Of a stretch of DNA of 64,000 nucleotides, positions 26,346 to 36,480 are shown in pieces. Position numbers and translations under genes: made by a program. Below the pieces are notes generated by a model. The model ran no database searches and was not told where the DNA came from. It worked only from the letters and a program-made list of their open reading frames with translations. How positions within the stretch are numbered: the stretch's first letter is position 1; every line of letters starts with the position of its first letter. This stretch comes from Pedobacter westerhofensis (lineage in GTDB: Bacteria > Bacteroidota > Bacteroidia > Sphingobacteriales > Sphingobacteriaceae), in contig NZ_FXTN01000005.1 in NCBI RefSeq assembly GCF_900182595.1, forward strand, positions 310,001 to 374,000. Direction: 5' to 3'.

Positions 26346-27828
26346 TTAATCCTTTTAGCGTTCCCGATACCTTGCCTGCAAGCTCAGACGCTGCAACACT
26401 AATTTCTGTTTCTGCCAGCTCATCGCCTGCCTTTCCGTGCAGGTAACAGGCAATCACCGCAGCTTCTTTAGCACTATATCCCTGGGCCCTGAACGAGGCA
26501 CATAATCCTGTAAGCACATCGCCCATTCCGCCCTGCGCCATACCCGGATTGCCTGTTGGGTTAATCGTTACATCCCCGGTCTGATCAATAATAAAAGTAT
26601 ACTGGTTTTTTAGTATGATGACAGATTGTAATTCCCGGGCCTTCTTTCTGGCAGTTTCCAGTCTGTCCCACCAGGATTGATGAGCACCAAACAAATGGTC
26701 AAATTCTTTCATGTGCGGGGTTAACAGCGAGCCTGAGGGCAATTGTTCCAGCAGGTCAGGGCTATTCCCCAGAACATTAAGGGCATCGGCATCAATCACA
26801 AGCGGAACTTTCAGCTGAAATATCGTTTTCAGAATATCAGCGGTCTCCTTTCCCGTTCCCAGGCCAGGGCCAATAGCTATGGCTTTGAATTTTTCAAGCG
26901 TATCCGGTTGTAAATCGGCCCTGTCCAGGTACATTACTTCTGGCAGAGCGGTATTGATTGCAGTTAAGCCACTCTCAGGAACTGATACCGTAGTTAGGCC
27001 GGCACCAGCATGTAAACATGCCCGGGCTGCTAACAGGGCCGCTCCCATGGTCTTTTGCTGACCGGCAATAATCAGCGCGTGGCCATATGTTCCCTTATGT
27101 GTAAAGGATTCTCTCGGCTTCACGAGCCCTCTGATATCCAAGGCTTCTGCAAGCTGATAGGATGAGCTGGTTTTTTGTATAAAATCTTCGTCAAGGCCAA
27201 TGGAAACTACCCTGAAGTGTTTCATGGCCTGTGCAGACTCAGGAAAGAAAAAGTTAATTTTAGGGCGCTCAAAACAGATCACAAGATCAGCCTTCAGGTA
27301 TACACTGTCTTTTCTCAATTCTCCCTCCGCAGGGAAACCTGTAGGCACATCGATGGCGATGACCCGACGGTTCAGTGCATTCACCCGCTGTGCCAGGAGT
27401 TTATATTCTCCGTCCAGCTCAGTATTCAGGCCCGATCCCAAAACAGCGTCTATGATCAGCTCTTCCTTCAGCTCGGGCAGGTCTTCAGCTTTGCTTACGG
27501 TCACAAGCGGAAACCATAAATCTTCCAGGCGTTTCAGATTAGCCGTATAATCCTCAGTCACCTTACTGGAAAAAGCAATCAGGTACACAAATACATTGGT
27601 GTAGCCTTTATCCTTCAGTAATCTTGCAACCGCAAGTCCGTCACCCCCATTGTTGCCTTTGCCACATAATACAGCAATTGATGTTTCATGATCCGGCACT
27701 TCTTCTGCAAACGCCTTTACAAATGCCATTGAGGCAGATTCCATTAGGTCAATAGAGGTTATTTCCTTGTTTTTGATCGTAAATGCGTCTGCAGCACGCA
27801 TCTGTTCGGAGGTTAACAAGTTCTTCAT
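26338..27828 (-). CDS. nnr: Bifunctional NAD(P)H-hydrate epimerase/ADP-dependent dehydratase
   Basis: 496 residues. The N-terminal YjeF domain has VLCGKGNNGGDGLAVARLL (epimerase), and the C-terminal domain has KGTYGHALIIAGQ, IGPGLGTG, TPHMKEF and NPGMAQGGMGDVLTG, the ribokinase-like dehydratase. It repairs hydrated NADH and NADPH. Its end overlaps the anti-sigma gene by 8 bp convergently. Confidence 0.95.
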   Translation of the reverse strand: MKNLLTSEQMRAADAFTIKNKEITSIDLMESASMAFVKAFAEEVPDHETSIAVLCGKGNNGGDGLAVARLLKDKGYTNVFVYLIAFSSKVTEDYTANLKRLEDLWFPLVTVSKAEDLPELKEELIIDAVLGSGLNTELDGEYKLLAQRVNALNRRVIAIDVPTGFPAEGELRKDSVYLKADLVICFERPKINFFFPESAQAMKHFRVVSIGLDEDFIQKTSSSYQLAEALDIRGLVKPRESFTHKGTYGHALIIAGQQKTMGAALLAARACLHAGAGLTTVSVPESGLTAINTALPEVMYLDRADLQPDTLEKFKAIAIGPGLGTGKETADILKTIFQLKVPLVIDADALNVLGNSPDLLEQLPSGSLLTPHMKEFDHLFGAHQSWWDRLETARKKARELQSVIILKNQYTFIIDQTGDVTINPTGNPGMAQGGMGDVLTGLCASFRAQGYSAKEAAVIACYLHGKAGDELAETEISVAASELAGKVSGTLKGLIK

Positions 27829-27908
27829 AGATAAATAATTTCTAACGGTTATGCCGCTATGACATGCACACAGAAATCATGCCCATCCCGGCAATGTAAA
27901 TGTCAAGA

Positions 27909-30752
27909 CTACATATTCATTTCTTTCTTAAGAAATTTCCCTGTCAGGCTAATCGGATTCTGCGTAAGGCCTTCAGGCGTACCTTCAAAAATAATCCTTC
28001 CGCCGCCGGCGCCACCCTCTTCACCCAGGTCAATTACCCAGTCGGCCACCTTCACTACATCAAGATTATGTTCAATTACAAGTACAGTATTCCCTTTATC
28101 AACCAGTTCATTGAGTACGCCCAGCAAAACATTGATATCTTCAAAATGTAGTCCCGTAGTAGGTTCGTCCAGGATATAAAATGTTCTGCCGGTATCTTTT
28201 TTAGAGAGTTCCGTAGCTAGTTTAACCCTTTGAGCTTCGCCGCCAGACAAGGTAGTAGAGGATTGTCCAAGAGTGATATATCCCAGTCCTACATCTTTCA
28301 GCGTTTTTATCTTCCTGTAAATTACAGGCATATTTTCAAAAAAAGTACAGGCATCTTCGATACTCATGTCCAGCACATCGCTGATTGATTTTCCGCGGTA
28401 GCGGACTTCAAGTGTTTCGCGGTTATACCTTCTGCCGCCACATTCTTCACAGGGCACATGCACATCCGGAAGAAAGTTCATTTCAATTACCTTCATCCCG
28501 GCACCCTGACAGGTTTCACACCTGCCGCCTTTCACGTTAAACGAGAAACGGCCAGGTTTGTAGCCCCTGATTTTTGCTTCGGGAAGCTGTACATATAAAT
28601 TCCTGATATCAGAGAAAACCCCGGTATAGGTAGATGGGTTTGACCGTGGCGTCCTTCCTATCGGTGCCTGGTCAATTTCAATTACCTTATCAATTTCCTT
28701 CAGCCCGTTGATCTTCTCGTATGGAAGGGGATGTTTTTTTGCCCTGAAAAAGTGGTGGTTTAAGATCGGGTACAAAGTTTCTGTAATCAGGCTGGATTTA
28801 CCACTGCCCGAAACCCCCGTTACAGCAATAAACTTACCGAGCGGAAAGTCAACCGAAACATTTTTCAGGTTGTGCCCGCTGGCTTTAAGTATCTGTAATT
28901 TATGTCCGTTACCTTTTCTTCTTTTCTTTGGAACTACAATTTCCTTTTCTCCGTTCAGATAGGCCGCGGTTAATGTTTTTGATTTCAGGATCTGTGCAGG
29001 AGTTCCCTGCGCTACAATCTGTCCGCCGTGTAAACCAGCAGCAGGCCCTACGTCAATCACCCAGTCGGCCTCCAGGATCATATCCTTATCATGCTCTACC
29101 ACCAGAACGGTATTGCCCAGGTCGCGCAGGTTCTTTAAGGCACCGATCAGTCTTTCATTATCTCTCTGGTGCAGCCCGATACTGGGCTCATCAAGGATAT
29201 ACATCACATTCATCAGCTGCGAGCCGATCTGTGTTGCCAAACGTATACGCTGTGCTTCTCCGCCGGAAAGTGTCCTTGCAGTGCGGTCAAGCGACAGATA
29301 ATTCAATCCTACATCAGACAGGAATCCCAAACGGATGCGGATCTCTTTCAGGATCTCTTTGGCGATTGTATTCTGACGTTCAGTTAAACGGTCCTCTACA
29401 TCAACAAACCAGGTTTTGATACTGTTGATATCCATTTCTGCCAGTTCAAAGATATTCTTGCCGTCTATCTTAAAGTGCAGGCTTTCCTTTTTCAGTCGCG
29501 CCCCTTCACAAACCGGACAGGTTTTGAGCTTGCGGAAGGTTTCCATATCGTCAACCGCCCCTTCGCCTTTCTTCTCATTCTGTTCTTCGAGCAGTTTAAT
29601 AATACCATCAAAAGAAATCTGGTAGTTCTGTACGTTCCATTTATTGTATTCCACAGCTACAGAAAGCAGCTCCGGAGTACCGTTCAGGATCATATTAATA
29701 TTTTCTTCAGTTAACTTTTCAATTGGTGTAGAGAGTGAGAAATTATATTTTTTTGCCAGTGCCTTGATCACCTGGAACAACCAGATATCCCGGTATTCAC
29801 CAAGCGGCGCAAGTCCGCCGTTGATAATGCTCAGTTTCGGGTTTGGCATAACCGACTCCCTGTCTACCACAAAGATATAGCCCAGTCCGTCGCAGCGTTC
29901 ACACGCACCATAAGGTGAGTTGAAAGAAAAGCTGTTTGGCTGCGGCTCATCATAAGAGATGCCCGTAGTTGGGCACATCAGAAAGCGGCTAAAGTGAGAC
30001 ACGTTATTTTCCTTATCGCTGATCTTAATGATTCCCTTTCCCAAACGCATAGCCGTTTGTACAGAATCAACCAGGCGCTTGTGGTCTTTCCGGTCTATCA
30101 GCAGGCGGTCGACCACAATTTCGATGTCATGGATCTTGTACCTGTCTACCTGCATCTTTGCAGTCATATCCTGGATTTCGCCATCAATACGAACTTTAAC
30201 ATAGCCCTGTTTGCGAATCTGTTCAAATAACTCGCGGTAATGTCCTTTACGTCCTTTTACCACAGGTGCAAGAATATTTACTGCCAGTCCGTCATATTTG
30301 TTATAGATCGTGTTCAGGATCTGGTCTTCGCTCATGCGTTCCATCTTTTCTCCTGTATTGTAAGAGAAAGCATCTGCTGTACGGGCATAGAGCAAACGCA
30401 TAAAATCATAGATTTCTGTGATTGTTCCTACAGTAGACCTTGGATTTTTGCTGGTGGTTTTTTGTTCAATTGCAATTACCGGGCTGAGGCCGGATACCTT
30501 ATCTACGTCAGGCCTTTCCATACCGCCCATAAACTGACGTGAATAGGCACTGAACGTTTCCATATACCGGCGCTGCCCTTCGGCGTATATGGTATCAAAA
30601 GCCAGTGACGACTTGCCGCTTCCGCTCAATCCAGTGATTACCACCAGTTGGTTGCGCGGAAAGGAAATATCTATATTTTTAAGATTGTGGACCCTGGCAC
30701 CATATACTTCAACATCTTTTTGCTCGCCCAGGTCGATGGTATTTTTGCTCAT
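27909..30752 (-). CDS. uvrA: UvrABC excision nuclease subunit A
   Basis: 947 residues. Two ABC ATPase halves carry [11 protein letters not shown] and [11 protein letters not shown] (Walker A), and [16 protein letters not shown] and [16 protein letters not shown] (signature). The second zinc module has both CxxC pairs ([16 protein letters not shown]). In the first module the expected second Cys of the first pair is Thr263 (CPTTG), with CERC at 284-287 kept. It recognises bulky DNA lesions. It is a single gene. Confidence 0.97.
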   Translation of the reverse strand: MSKNTIDLGEQKDVEVYGARVHNLKNIDISFPRNQLVVITGLSGSGKSSLAFDTIYAEGQRRYMETFSAYSRQFMGGMERPDVDKVSGLSPVIAIEQKTTSKNPRSTVGTITEIYDFMRLLYARTADAFSYNTGEKMERMSEDQILNTIYNKYDGLAVNILAPVVKGRKGHYRELFEQIRKQGYVKVRIDGEIQDMTAKMQVDRYKIHDIEIVVDRLLIDRKDHKRLVDSVQTAMRLGKGIIKISDKENNVSHFSRFLMCPTTGISYDEPQPNSFSFNSPYGACERCDGLGYIFVVDRESVMPNPKLSIINGGLAPLGEYRDIWLFQVIKALAKKYNFSLSTPIEKLTEENINMILNGTPELLSVAVEYNKWNVQNYQISFDGIIKLLEEQNEKKGEGAVDDMETFRKLKTCPVCEGARLKKESLHFKIDGKNIFELAEMDINSIKTWFVDVEDRLTERQNTIAKEILKEIRIRLGFLSDVGLNYLSLDRTARTLSGGEAQRIRLATQIGSQLMNVMYILDEPSIGLHQRDNERLIGALKNLRDLGNTVLVVEHDKDMILEADWVIDVGPAAGLHGGQIVAQGTPAQILKSKTLTAAYLNGEKEIVVPKKRRKGNGHKLQILKASGHNLKNVSVDFPLGKFIAVTGVSGSGKSSLITETLYPILNHHFFRAKKHPLPYEKINGLKEIDKVIEIDQAPIGRTPRSNPSTYTGVFSDIRNLYVQLPEAKIRGYKPGRFSFNVKGGRCETCQGAGMKVIEMNFLPDVHVPCEECGGRRYNRETLEVRYRGKSISDVLDMSIEDACTFFENMPVIYRKIKTLKDVGLGYITLGQSSTTLSGGEAQRVKLATELSKKDTGRTFYILDEPTTGLHFEDINVLLGVLNELVDKGNTVLVIEHNLDVVKVADWVIDLGEEGGAGGGRIIFEGTPEGLTQNPISLTGKFLKKEMNM

Positions 30753-30916
30753 ATATATTTATAAACGCTATTGAAATCTTTGAAATTAAGACAGCAAATT
30801 TGCAGCCACAAAAATGCTAAAAATTTTATCATCAAAAAAGGGTTTAGAGGGTTTTGACAATAAGGCATCAAAACGCAGGCAGTGCTGCATGTTCAGGAAC
30901 GAAATGGGCCTAAATG

Positions 30917-30942
30917 CAAAAAGCCGGCATCATTGCCGGCTT
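30917..30942 (-). terminator. Intrinsic terminator after the lytic transglycosylase gene
   Basis: AAGCCGGCA at 30921-30929 pairs with TGCCGGCTT at 30934-30942 (9 bp, 4-nt loop). On the minus strand it is followed by TTTTT-like bases (plus strand A at 30918-30922). Confidence 0.8.
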
Positions 30943-30964
30943 CCCCAATTGCATGTCAATATTA

Positions 30965-31750
30965 TTATTCCCTGCCGGTATTCATTGCCAGTACACGCTT
31001 AGGTGCATGGTAACCATACCGCGAAGGATCTTTCAGGATCTGTTTCATTGAAATGAGTTTATACACATAGCCGCCTGTTTCACGGTTAAGCTTCATTTTG
31101 AAATAGTTATCCTGACTTTGCCTGTTGATCTGTTTTTTCATGTGGTTATCACCTACGTTGTAGGCTGCAGCCACTAAAGTCCAGCTATCGAAGATCCCGT
31201 AAAGTTCTTTGATGTATTTGCAGGCGGCAATGGTAGATTTACGCAGATTTTTGCGTTCATCAACTTTCGAATTTACTTTCAGTCCGTAACTTCTGGCAGT
31301 GCCAGGCATGAACTGCCAGAACCCGTTCGCTCCTTTTGGTGACATTCCTCCCTGAATACCCGATTCAACCAGGGGAACATATTTAAAATCGTCCGGAATA
31401 CCATAAGCTGCCAGGATCGGTTCGATAATCGGGAACCATTCTGCTGCTAAATGATGTAAACGATTGGTTTGAAGACTGCTATAATTATGTGCAGCGAGAA
31501 CTTTCTTCATTTTCCGCTCTACTTTCCTGTCTCCGAGAGGCAGGGACTCTTCTGCGAAATTTAACTGAGCCATCAGAGTTGCCGGCTTTTTTTTTATTGT
31601 AGGTATTGTGGGTATTAGTGTGTTTTTAACAGTGGTATTGACTTCTTTTTTTTGACTTTTTGCTGCTTGGGGCATGTAGTAAGCAAACACTTTTGCCATA
31701 ACCAGTAACCCTAAAATTACTGAACATGTTATTATGTGTTTCTTTATCAT
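30965..31750 (-). CDS. Lytic transglycosylase (SLT domain)
   Basis: 261 residues from the ATG at 31750. A GGAGG stretch lies about 3 nt upstream, unusual in this group, which supports this start over an upstream TTG at 31774. A signal anchor (ITCSVILGLLVMAKVFAYY) precedes the SLT domain with YVPLVESGIQ (catalytic Glu), SPKGANGFWQFMPGTARSYGL and AAYNVG. It cleaves peptidoglycan glycan strands in the periplasm, MltD-like but without LysM repeats. It has a promoter on the minus strand (31796-31789). Confidence 0.92.
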   Translation of the reverse strand: MIKKHIITCSVILGLLVMAKVFAYYMPQAAKSQKKEVNTTVKNTLIPTIPTIKKKPATLMAQLNFAEESLPLGDRKVERKMKKVLAAHNYSSLQTNRLHHLAAEWFPIIEPILAAYGIPDDFKYVPLVESGIQGGMSPKGANGFWQFMPGTARSYGLKVNSKVDERKNLRKSTIAACKYIKELYGIFDSWTLVAAAYNVGDNHMKKQINRQSQDNYFKMKLNRETGGYVYKLISMKQILKDPSRYGYHAPKRVLAMNTGRE

Positions 31751-31788
31751 TTTCCTCCTTTTTTTGGTTAACAATTATAAAACGCCTG

Positions 31789-31819
31789 CAAACATACGAT
31801 ATATAAAGCTAATTATCAA
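31789..31819 (-). promoter_or_regulatory. Promoter of the lytic transglycosylase gene
   Basis: Read on the minus strand, TATGTTTG (TAnnTTTG) lies at 31796-31789 and a -33-like TTGA at 31819-31816 with a 19-bp spacer. It gives a leader of about 35 nt. Confidence 0.55.
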
Positions 31820-31927
31820 GACATTACATAATTTAGGGTCAAAAGGCCGGTTTAAATGCCTGTAGGGCACGATTTTAAATTTAACAATTGGATGGAAAAT
31901 ATAGGAGGTGGTTTCCGCTATTTTTAT

Positions 31928-31935
31928 TAAATTTG
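31928..31935 (+). promoter_or_regulatory. -7 promoter box of the pseudouridine synthase gene
   Basis: TAAATTTG followed by C matches TAnnTTTG and lies 34 bp before the ATG at 31970. No good -33 box was seen. Confidence 0.5.
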
Positions 31936-31969
31936 CACCCCGCATTAAGTATGTGGTTAACAGCGTATC

Positions 31970-33496
31970 ATGATAAAAAATAACAACAGGAACAGTCGGG
32001 ATGACAAGTCCAAACCGGGAAACCGAAGCACAACAGGTAGAAGCCAGAGTGGAACAGATAGTTCTTACAAAGGCAAAAGCAAGTTTGAGGGAAAAGACGG
32101 GAACGATAAGAGTAAATCTGGAGCAGGCAAGGACAATTACAGACCAAGAGCTGCTAAAGATGGTGATGATTTCAAAAGCAGACCACCAAGAGATGGTGAA
32201 AGAAGCAGTTTTAAATCAAGAGAAGGCAACAGTGGTAGTTTCAGACCGGGCGCAGGAAGAGACGGAGATAACAAAGATTTTAACAGCAGGCCACCAAGAG
32301 ATGGTGAAAGAAGCAGCTTTAAATCTAGAGAAGGAGACAGCGGTAGCTTCAGACCGAGACCAGGACGCGATGGCGATGCCAAAGATTTTAAAGGCAGGCC
32401 AGCACGTGACGGCGAAAGAAGCAGTTACAAACCAAGAGAAGGCAAAGATGGTGAAGGCAGCTTCAGACCAAAAAGCCCGAGAAGTTCCGGCGGACCTTCA
32501 ACATTCAAACCCCGCGCATTCAAAGAAGGCAGTTCTAAAGAAATCCCAAGAAATGAAAGCCGCAGTTATGTAAAGAAAGACAATTTCAGTACTGATGGCG
32601 AAAGACCATTCAGAACATTCGATAAAAAATCCAGCACTTCAAGAAGTACAGACAGCAGGCCATTCAGGAAAAGAGAAGAAGGCGGCCCCCTGTTATCAGG
32701 CGGAAAACCATTTTCTAAAGACCGTCCGGCAGCAGCGCCGGTGATGCGCAGCAGAAAAGAAAGCAACAGCGTTGATGATGGAAAGATCCGTTTAAACCGC
32801 TACATCGCCAATTCTGGTATCTGTTCACGCCGCAAGGCCGATGAACTGATCGCCGCAGGTGTAGTTTCGGTAAATGGTATTCCTGTTTCTGAGCTGGGCC
32901 ACAAGGTAGACCCGGCAAAAGACGAAGTACGCTACAATGGCGAACTGCTGAAACGCGAAAAAAGAATCTACGTATTGCTGAACAAACCTAAAGACTATAT
33001 CACTACAACGGATGATCCTCAGGAACGCCGTACAGTAATGTCGCTGGTAGAAAAAGCAAGCAGGGAACGTATTTATCCTGTTGGCCGTTTAGACCGTAAC
33101 ACTACAGGTTTATTATTGATGACCAACGACGGCGACCTGGCAGATAAACTGTCGCACCCAAAAAACGGCATCACTAAGATCTACCATGTTGAGCTGAGCA
33201 AAAGCTTAAGCCAGGGCGACCTGAACAAGATCCAGTTCGGACTTGAACTCGAAGATGGTATCATCAAGCCTGATTCAGTATCATATGTTGCAGGCGGTTC
33301 TAAACGCGAAGTAGGCATCCAGATCCACAGCGGAAAAAACAGGATCGTACGGAGAATATTTGAACACCTGGGTTACGAAGTAGTGAAACTGGACCGTGTA
33401 GTTTATGGCAACCTGACCAAGAAAGATCTTCCCCGCGGAAGATGGCGTTATTTAGAGGAGCATGAGCTGATCCAGATCAAACATCTGATCCAATAA
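31970..33496 (+). CDS. RluB/RsuA-family pseudouridine synthase with long repetitive disordered N-terminus
   Basis: 508 residues. Residues 1-270 are low-complexity, rich in Arg, Lys, Ser, Gly and Asp, with three 36-residue repeats (from residues 71, 107 and 143). Residues 272-327 form an S4 RNA-binding domain (IRLNRYIANSGICSRRKADE), and 330-505 the catalytic domain with GRLDRNTTGLLL (catalytic Asp375) and HSGKNRIVRRIFEHLGYEV. RluB/RsuA enzymes modify large or small rRNA. The usual family length is about 230-290, so the N-terminal tail nearly doubles it. The tail may bind RNA or promote condensates. It is followed 10 bp later by a lactonase gene. Confidence 0.9.
   Translation: MIKNNNRNSRDDKSKPGNRSTTGRSQSGTDSSYKGKSKFEGKDGNDKSKSGAGKDNYRPRAAKDGDDFKSRPPRDGERSSFKSREGNSGSFRPGAGRDGDNKDFNSRPPRDGERSSFKSREGDSGSFRPRPGRDGDAKDFKGRPARDGERSSYKPREGKDGEGSFRPKSPRSSGGPSTFKPRAFKEGSSKEIPRNESRSYVKKDNFSTDGERPFRTFDKKSSTSRSTDSRPFRKREEGGPLLSGGKPFSKDRPAAAPVMRSRKESNSVDDGKIRLNRYIANSGICSRRKADELIAAGVVSVNGIPVSELGHKVDPAKDEVRYNGELLKREKRIYVLLNKPKDYITTTDDPQERRTVMSLVEKASRERIYPVGRLDRNTTGLLLMTNDGDLADKLSHPKNGITKIYHVELSKSLSQGDLNKIQFGLELEDGIIKPDSVSYVAGGSKREVGIQIHSGKNRIVRRIFEHLGYEVVKLDRVVYGNLTKKDLPRGRWRYLEEHELIQIKHLIQ
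32180..32473 (+). repeat. In-frame 108-bp repeats in the pseudouridine synthase gene
   Basis: Two complete copies (32180-32287 and 32288-32395) and a shorter third copy (32396 to about 32473) encode RPPRDGERSSFKSREG followed by SGSFRP and GRDGD-like segments. They are tandem, in frame and lie in the disordered N-terminal tail. Confidence 0.85.
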
Positions 33497-33506
33497 ACAC
33501 AATTCA

Positions 33507-34622
33507 ATGAAGAAATTATTTTATCTGTTAGCTGTGGTCATTAGTTCCTTTACTGCAAACGCACAAAAAGCAAACTATAATCTCGTCATCGGAACCTATA
33601 CGGCACCCGGTAAGAGCGAAGGGATTTATGTTTATGACTTCAATACTGCTACTGCTGAGCTTAAACAGCTGAGTGTAGAGAAGAATGTCATTAACCCAAG
33701 TTTCCTGGCCCTCACGGCAGATAAAAAGTTTATTTATGCCGTAAATGAAGATGCCGATAAAAGCACGGTGAGTGCTTTTAGTTATGACGAGGCTGCAGGT
33801 AAATTAGGTTTTCTGAATAAACAAAAGGTTGATGGTGCCGATCCCTGCTACCTGATTGCCGACGATCAGCATGTTATTACGGCAAATTACAGTGGTGGCA
33901 GCATCTCTGTATATGGAAGAGATCAAAGCGGGGCCTTAACACCGCTCAAACAGCTGATACAGCATACGGGGTCGGGTATAGACAAAGCACGCCAGGAAAG
34001 CGCCCATGTTCACATGGTGCGTTTTACACCAGATCATAAATATGTAGTTTGCAACGACCTTGGAGAAGATAAAGTAACGATTTATGCTTACGACAAAGAC
34101 GCTGCAGAAAACGTGCTTACGCTGAAAGACAGCATCAGTGTAAAACCAGGCAGCGGCCCGCGACATATCATCTTTGCTAAGGATGGCAAATATGCTTATC
34201 TGATCCAGGAGATGCATGGCGATGTTACTGCTTTTAGTTATCACGATGGTACGCTAAAAAAAATCCAGGAAACCAATATGGTTGCCAGTGATTTTAAAGG
34301 CGAGAACGGTGGTTCAGACATCCAGCTTTCTGCAGACGGAAAATTTCTGTACACCGCCAACCGCGGTACTGCAAATACGATCACTACTTTTGCGATAGGC
34401 AAGGATGGAAAGTTAAACAGAAAAGGACAGGTAAGCACTGGTGGCGATGGCCCCCGTGCATTTACAATTGATCCCAGCGGAAACTGGTTACTTGTAGGTC
34501 ATCAGAAAACCAATAACATCGTGATCTTTAAGCGCAACAAGCTGACAGGCGAACTCAGCAATACGGGTAAGAAGATTGAAATCGGTGCTCCCGTTTGTTT
34601 CGTATTTGTTCCAAAGAAATAG
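33507..34622 (+). CDS. Secreted lactonase-family beta-propeller protein (6-phosphogluconolactonase-like)
   Basis: 371 residues with signal peptide MKKLFYLLAVVISSFTANAQ. The sequence has seven-bladed propeller repeats, with IGTYTAPGKSEGIYVYDFN, YSGGSISVYGRD, ESAHVHMVRFTPDHKYVVCND, GPRHIIFAKDGKYAYLI and GDGPRAFTIDPSGNWLLVG, the pattern of the Pgl/lactonase family. The signal peptide argues against the cytosolic pentose phosphate role, so the actual substrate is uncertain. Confidence 0.88.
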   Translation: MKKLFYLLAVVISSFTANAQKANYNLVIGTYTAPGKSEGIYVYDFNTATAELKQLSVEKNVINPSFLALTADKKFIYAVNEDADKSTVSAFSYDEAAGKLGFLNKQKVDGADPCYLIADDQHVITANYSGGSISVYGRDQSGALTPLKQLIQHTGSGIDKARQESAHVHMVRFTPDHKYVVCNDLGEDKVTIYAYDKDAAENVLTLKDSISVKPGSGPRHIIFAKDGKYAYLIQEMHGDVTAFSYHDGTLKKIQETNMVASDFKGENGGSDIQLSADGKFLYTANRGTANTITTFAIGKDGKLNRKGQVSTGGDGPRAFTIDPSGNWLLVGHQKTNNIVIFKRNKLTGELSNTGKKIEIGAPVCFVFVPKK

Positions 34623-34641
34623 ACACATAGTCCTTCAACAA

Positions 34642-34690
34642 TAAAGCCCTTATTTCGATGCCTGCCGGCAATATCGAGATAAGGGCTTTA
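34642..34690. terminator. Long bidirectional terminator hairpin between the lactonase gene and bshA
   Basis: TAAAGCCCTTAT at 34642-34653 pairs with its complement at 34679-34690 and the stem extends to about 18 bp with one G.T pair; the loop contains GCCGGC. It lies between two convergent genes. T tracts are short on both sides. Confidence 0.7.
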
Positions 34691-34705
34691 CTGTTAAAAA
34701 AGATC

Positions 34706-35866
34706 TTACATATCTATCTGCGGCGCCATTACATGTGCCGGGTTCTTCGCAATAATTTTATTGTACATCTCAATATAATAAGGCAGTATCTTCTTCAGAT
34801 CAAAATCCTGCGCCCTCGTAAATGCGTTTTCTTTAAAACGATTAAGCACCTCATCGTCCTTCAGGATAGAGATAGCTTTCGCCGCCATATCTTCCACATC
34901 ACCTACATTGCTCATATACCCGCAGAATCCATCTACATTCAGTTCAGGCAAACCACCAGCGTTAGAAGTAATAATTGGCACCTTGCAGGCCATAGCCTCC
35001 AGTGCGGCCAATCCAAAACTTTCCGTCTCAGAAGGCATCAGGAACAGGTCCGAAACAGAAAGGATCTCTTCAATCGCATCCTGTTTACCTAAAAAGCGCA
35101 CCTGATCACCAATACCCAGGTCACGGCATAACTGCTCGTTATTTGCCCGGTCTGGCCCATCTCCTACCATCAGTAACCTGGACGGGATCTGGTCGTGGAT
35201 CAGTTTAAACATTTTGATCACATCAGCCGTTCTCTTTACCTTACGGAAGTTAGACGTATGGATTAATATCCGCTCATTATTCGGGGCAATCGCCTTTTTA
35301 AAATGGTCTTTTGCCTTCAGGCTAAACCTTGTAAAATCAATAAAATTAGGAATTACCTCAATCTCATTGGTAATATCAAAGTGTTTCTTGGTGTCCTCTT
35401 TCAGGTCTGCCGATACAGTAGTCACCCCGTCAGATTTATTGATCGAGAAGGTAACCACAGGCTTATATGTTGGATCTTTCCCAACAAGGGTAATATCAGT
35501 ACCATGCAGCGTAGTCACAAAAGGGATATAGATACCATAGGTCTCCAGGATCTGTTTTGCCATAAAAGCAGCCGAAGCATGTGGAATGGCATAATGGACA
35601 TGCAGGATATCAAGCTTTTCAAATCTTACCACATCAACCAGTTTGCTGGCCAGGGCAGATTCATAAGGAGCATAGTCAAACAGGGGATAATCTCTTACAG
35701 AGACTTCGTGGTAATAAAGGTTTGCAGAGAAAAAGTCTAGCCTGGCTGGCTGGCTGTAGGTGATAAAATGTACCTGATGCCCTTCATCGGCCAGTGCCTT
35801 CCCTAATTCTGTAGCAACAACACCGCTACCGCCAAATGTGGGGTAACAAACAATACCTATTTTCAT
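34706..35866 (-). CDS. bshA: N-acetyl-alpha-D-glucosaminyl L-malate synthase (bacillithiol biosynthesis)
   Basis: 386 residues, GT4-type glycosyltransferase. The N-terminus MKIGIVCYPTFGGSGVVATELGKAL and the HVHYAIPHASAA and TTLHGTDITLVG segments are specific to BshA. The C-terminal domain has MPSETESFGLAALEAMACK and GGLPEL for UDP-sugar binding. BshA joins GlcNAc from UDP-GlcNAc to L-malate in the first step of bacillithiol synthesis. It is alone here; bshB and bshC are not in the window. Confidence 0.93.
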   Translation of the reverse strand: MKIGIVCYPTFGGSGVVATELGKALADEGHQVHFITYSQPARLDFFSANLYYHEVSVRDYPLFDYAPYESALASKLVDVVRFEKLDILHVHYAIPHASAAFMAKQILETYGIYIPFVTTLHGTDITLVGKDPTYKPVVTFSINKSDGVTTVSADLKEDTKKHFDITNEIEVIPNFIDFTRFSLKAKDHFKKAIAPNNERILIHTSNFRKVKRTADVIKMFKLIHDQIPSRLLMVGDGPDRANNEQLCRDLGIGDQVRFLGKQDAIEEILSVSDLFLMPSETESFGLAALEAMACKVPIITSNAGGLPELNVDGFCGYMSNVGDVEDMAAKAISILKDDEVLNRFKENAFTRAQDFDLKKILPYYIEMYNKIIAKNPAHVMAPQIDM

Positions 35867-35997
35867 CAGAGAAATTTATTTATGGTTATGGTACCTGTAT
35901 AAGGCAGTCATAATCTATTTTGTTTTGCGGTTGCAAATTACAGTACTAAACATGAGCTTTATGTTAAACAAATGCAATTATTTCGTTCGTAACAAAA

Positions 35998-36480
35998 TTA
36001 TCGTCCCATTTCAGCCTGTATCACCAGCAGCATCTCATTAGGACGTTGTGTACCAATATAATACATTAGCCCATCCCTGTCGGTTAATACAATCGCATCC
36101 TTGCCCGAAGAATAGAACCTGATACTGCCCTTACGGTGCAGGTTATACACAGGATTATTAAATAGGTAACTGCTGTAGGTATCCTTTCTTACGCTTACAA
36201 TGCTGTTCAGATCAATCTTAACCTTCTTTGCCGTCCACAATCCGTCAATAATGATGCTCTTGTTATGAATAATGATCTTATACTGGATCATAAATAAAAG
36301 AATGATAGAGATACCAATGATCCCGAACCCCACCACAAGGAAAAGGTCCTGAGTATTATCACGGTCCCTTTCATATACATAGGCACCAAAACAGAAAGCG
36401 GCCATTAATAAACGGATACAGATCCGGATATAATCCCTGCCTATGTATTGTTTTTCAAGAAAAGCGTACTTATTGCTCAT
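35998..36480 (-). CDS. Membrane protein with PH-like C-terminal domain, function unknown
   Basis: 160 residues. Two transmembrane helices lie at about 20-38 and 48-67, followed by a beta-rich domain (IIIHNKSIIIDGLWTAKKVKIDLNSIVSVRKD, GSIRFYSSGKDAIVLTDRDG) that resembles bacterial PH-like domains. I do not recognise a named family. It starts directly where tilS ends (36481), so it is co-transcribed with tilS. Confidence 0.75.
   Translation of the reverse strand: MSNKYAFLEKQYIGRDYIRICIRLLMAAFCFGAYVYERDRDNTQDLFLVVGFGIIGISIILLFMIQYKIIIHNKSIIIDGLWTAKKVKIDLNSIVSVRKDTYSSYLFNNPVYNLHRKGSIRFYSSGKDAIVLTDRDGLMYYIGTQRPNEMLLVIQAEMGR

Noticed and set aside
32001..32573. 190-residue ORF in another frame of the pseudouridine synthase N-terminus
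   Set aside because: It is a shadow of the low-complexity repeat region; the true frame joins S4 and catalytic domains.
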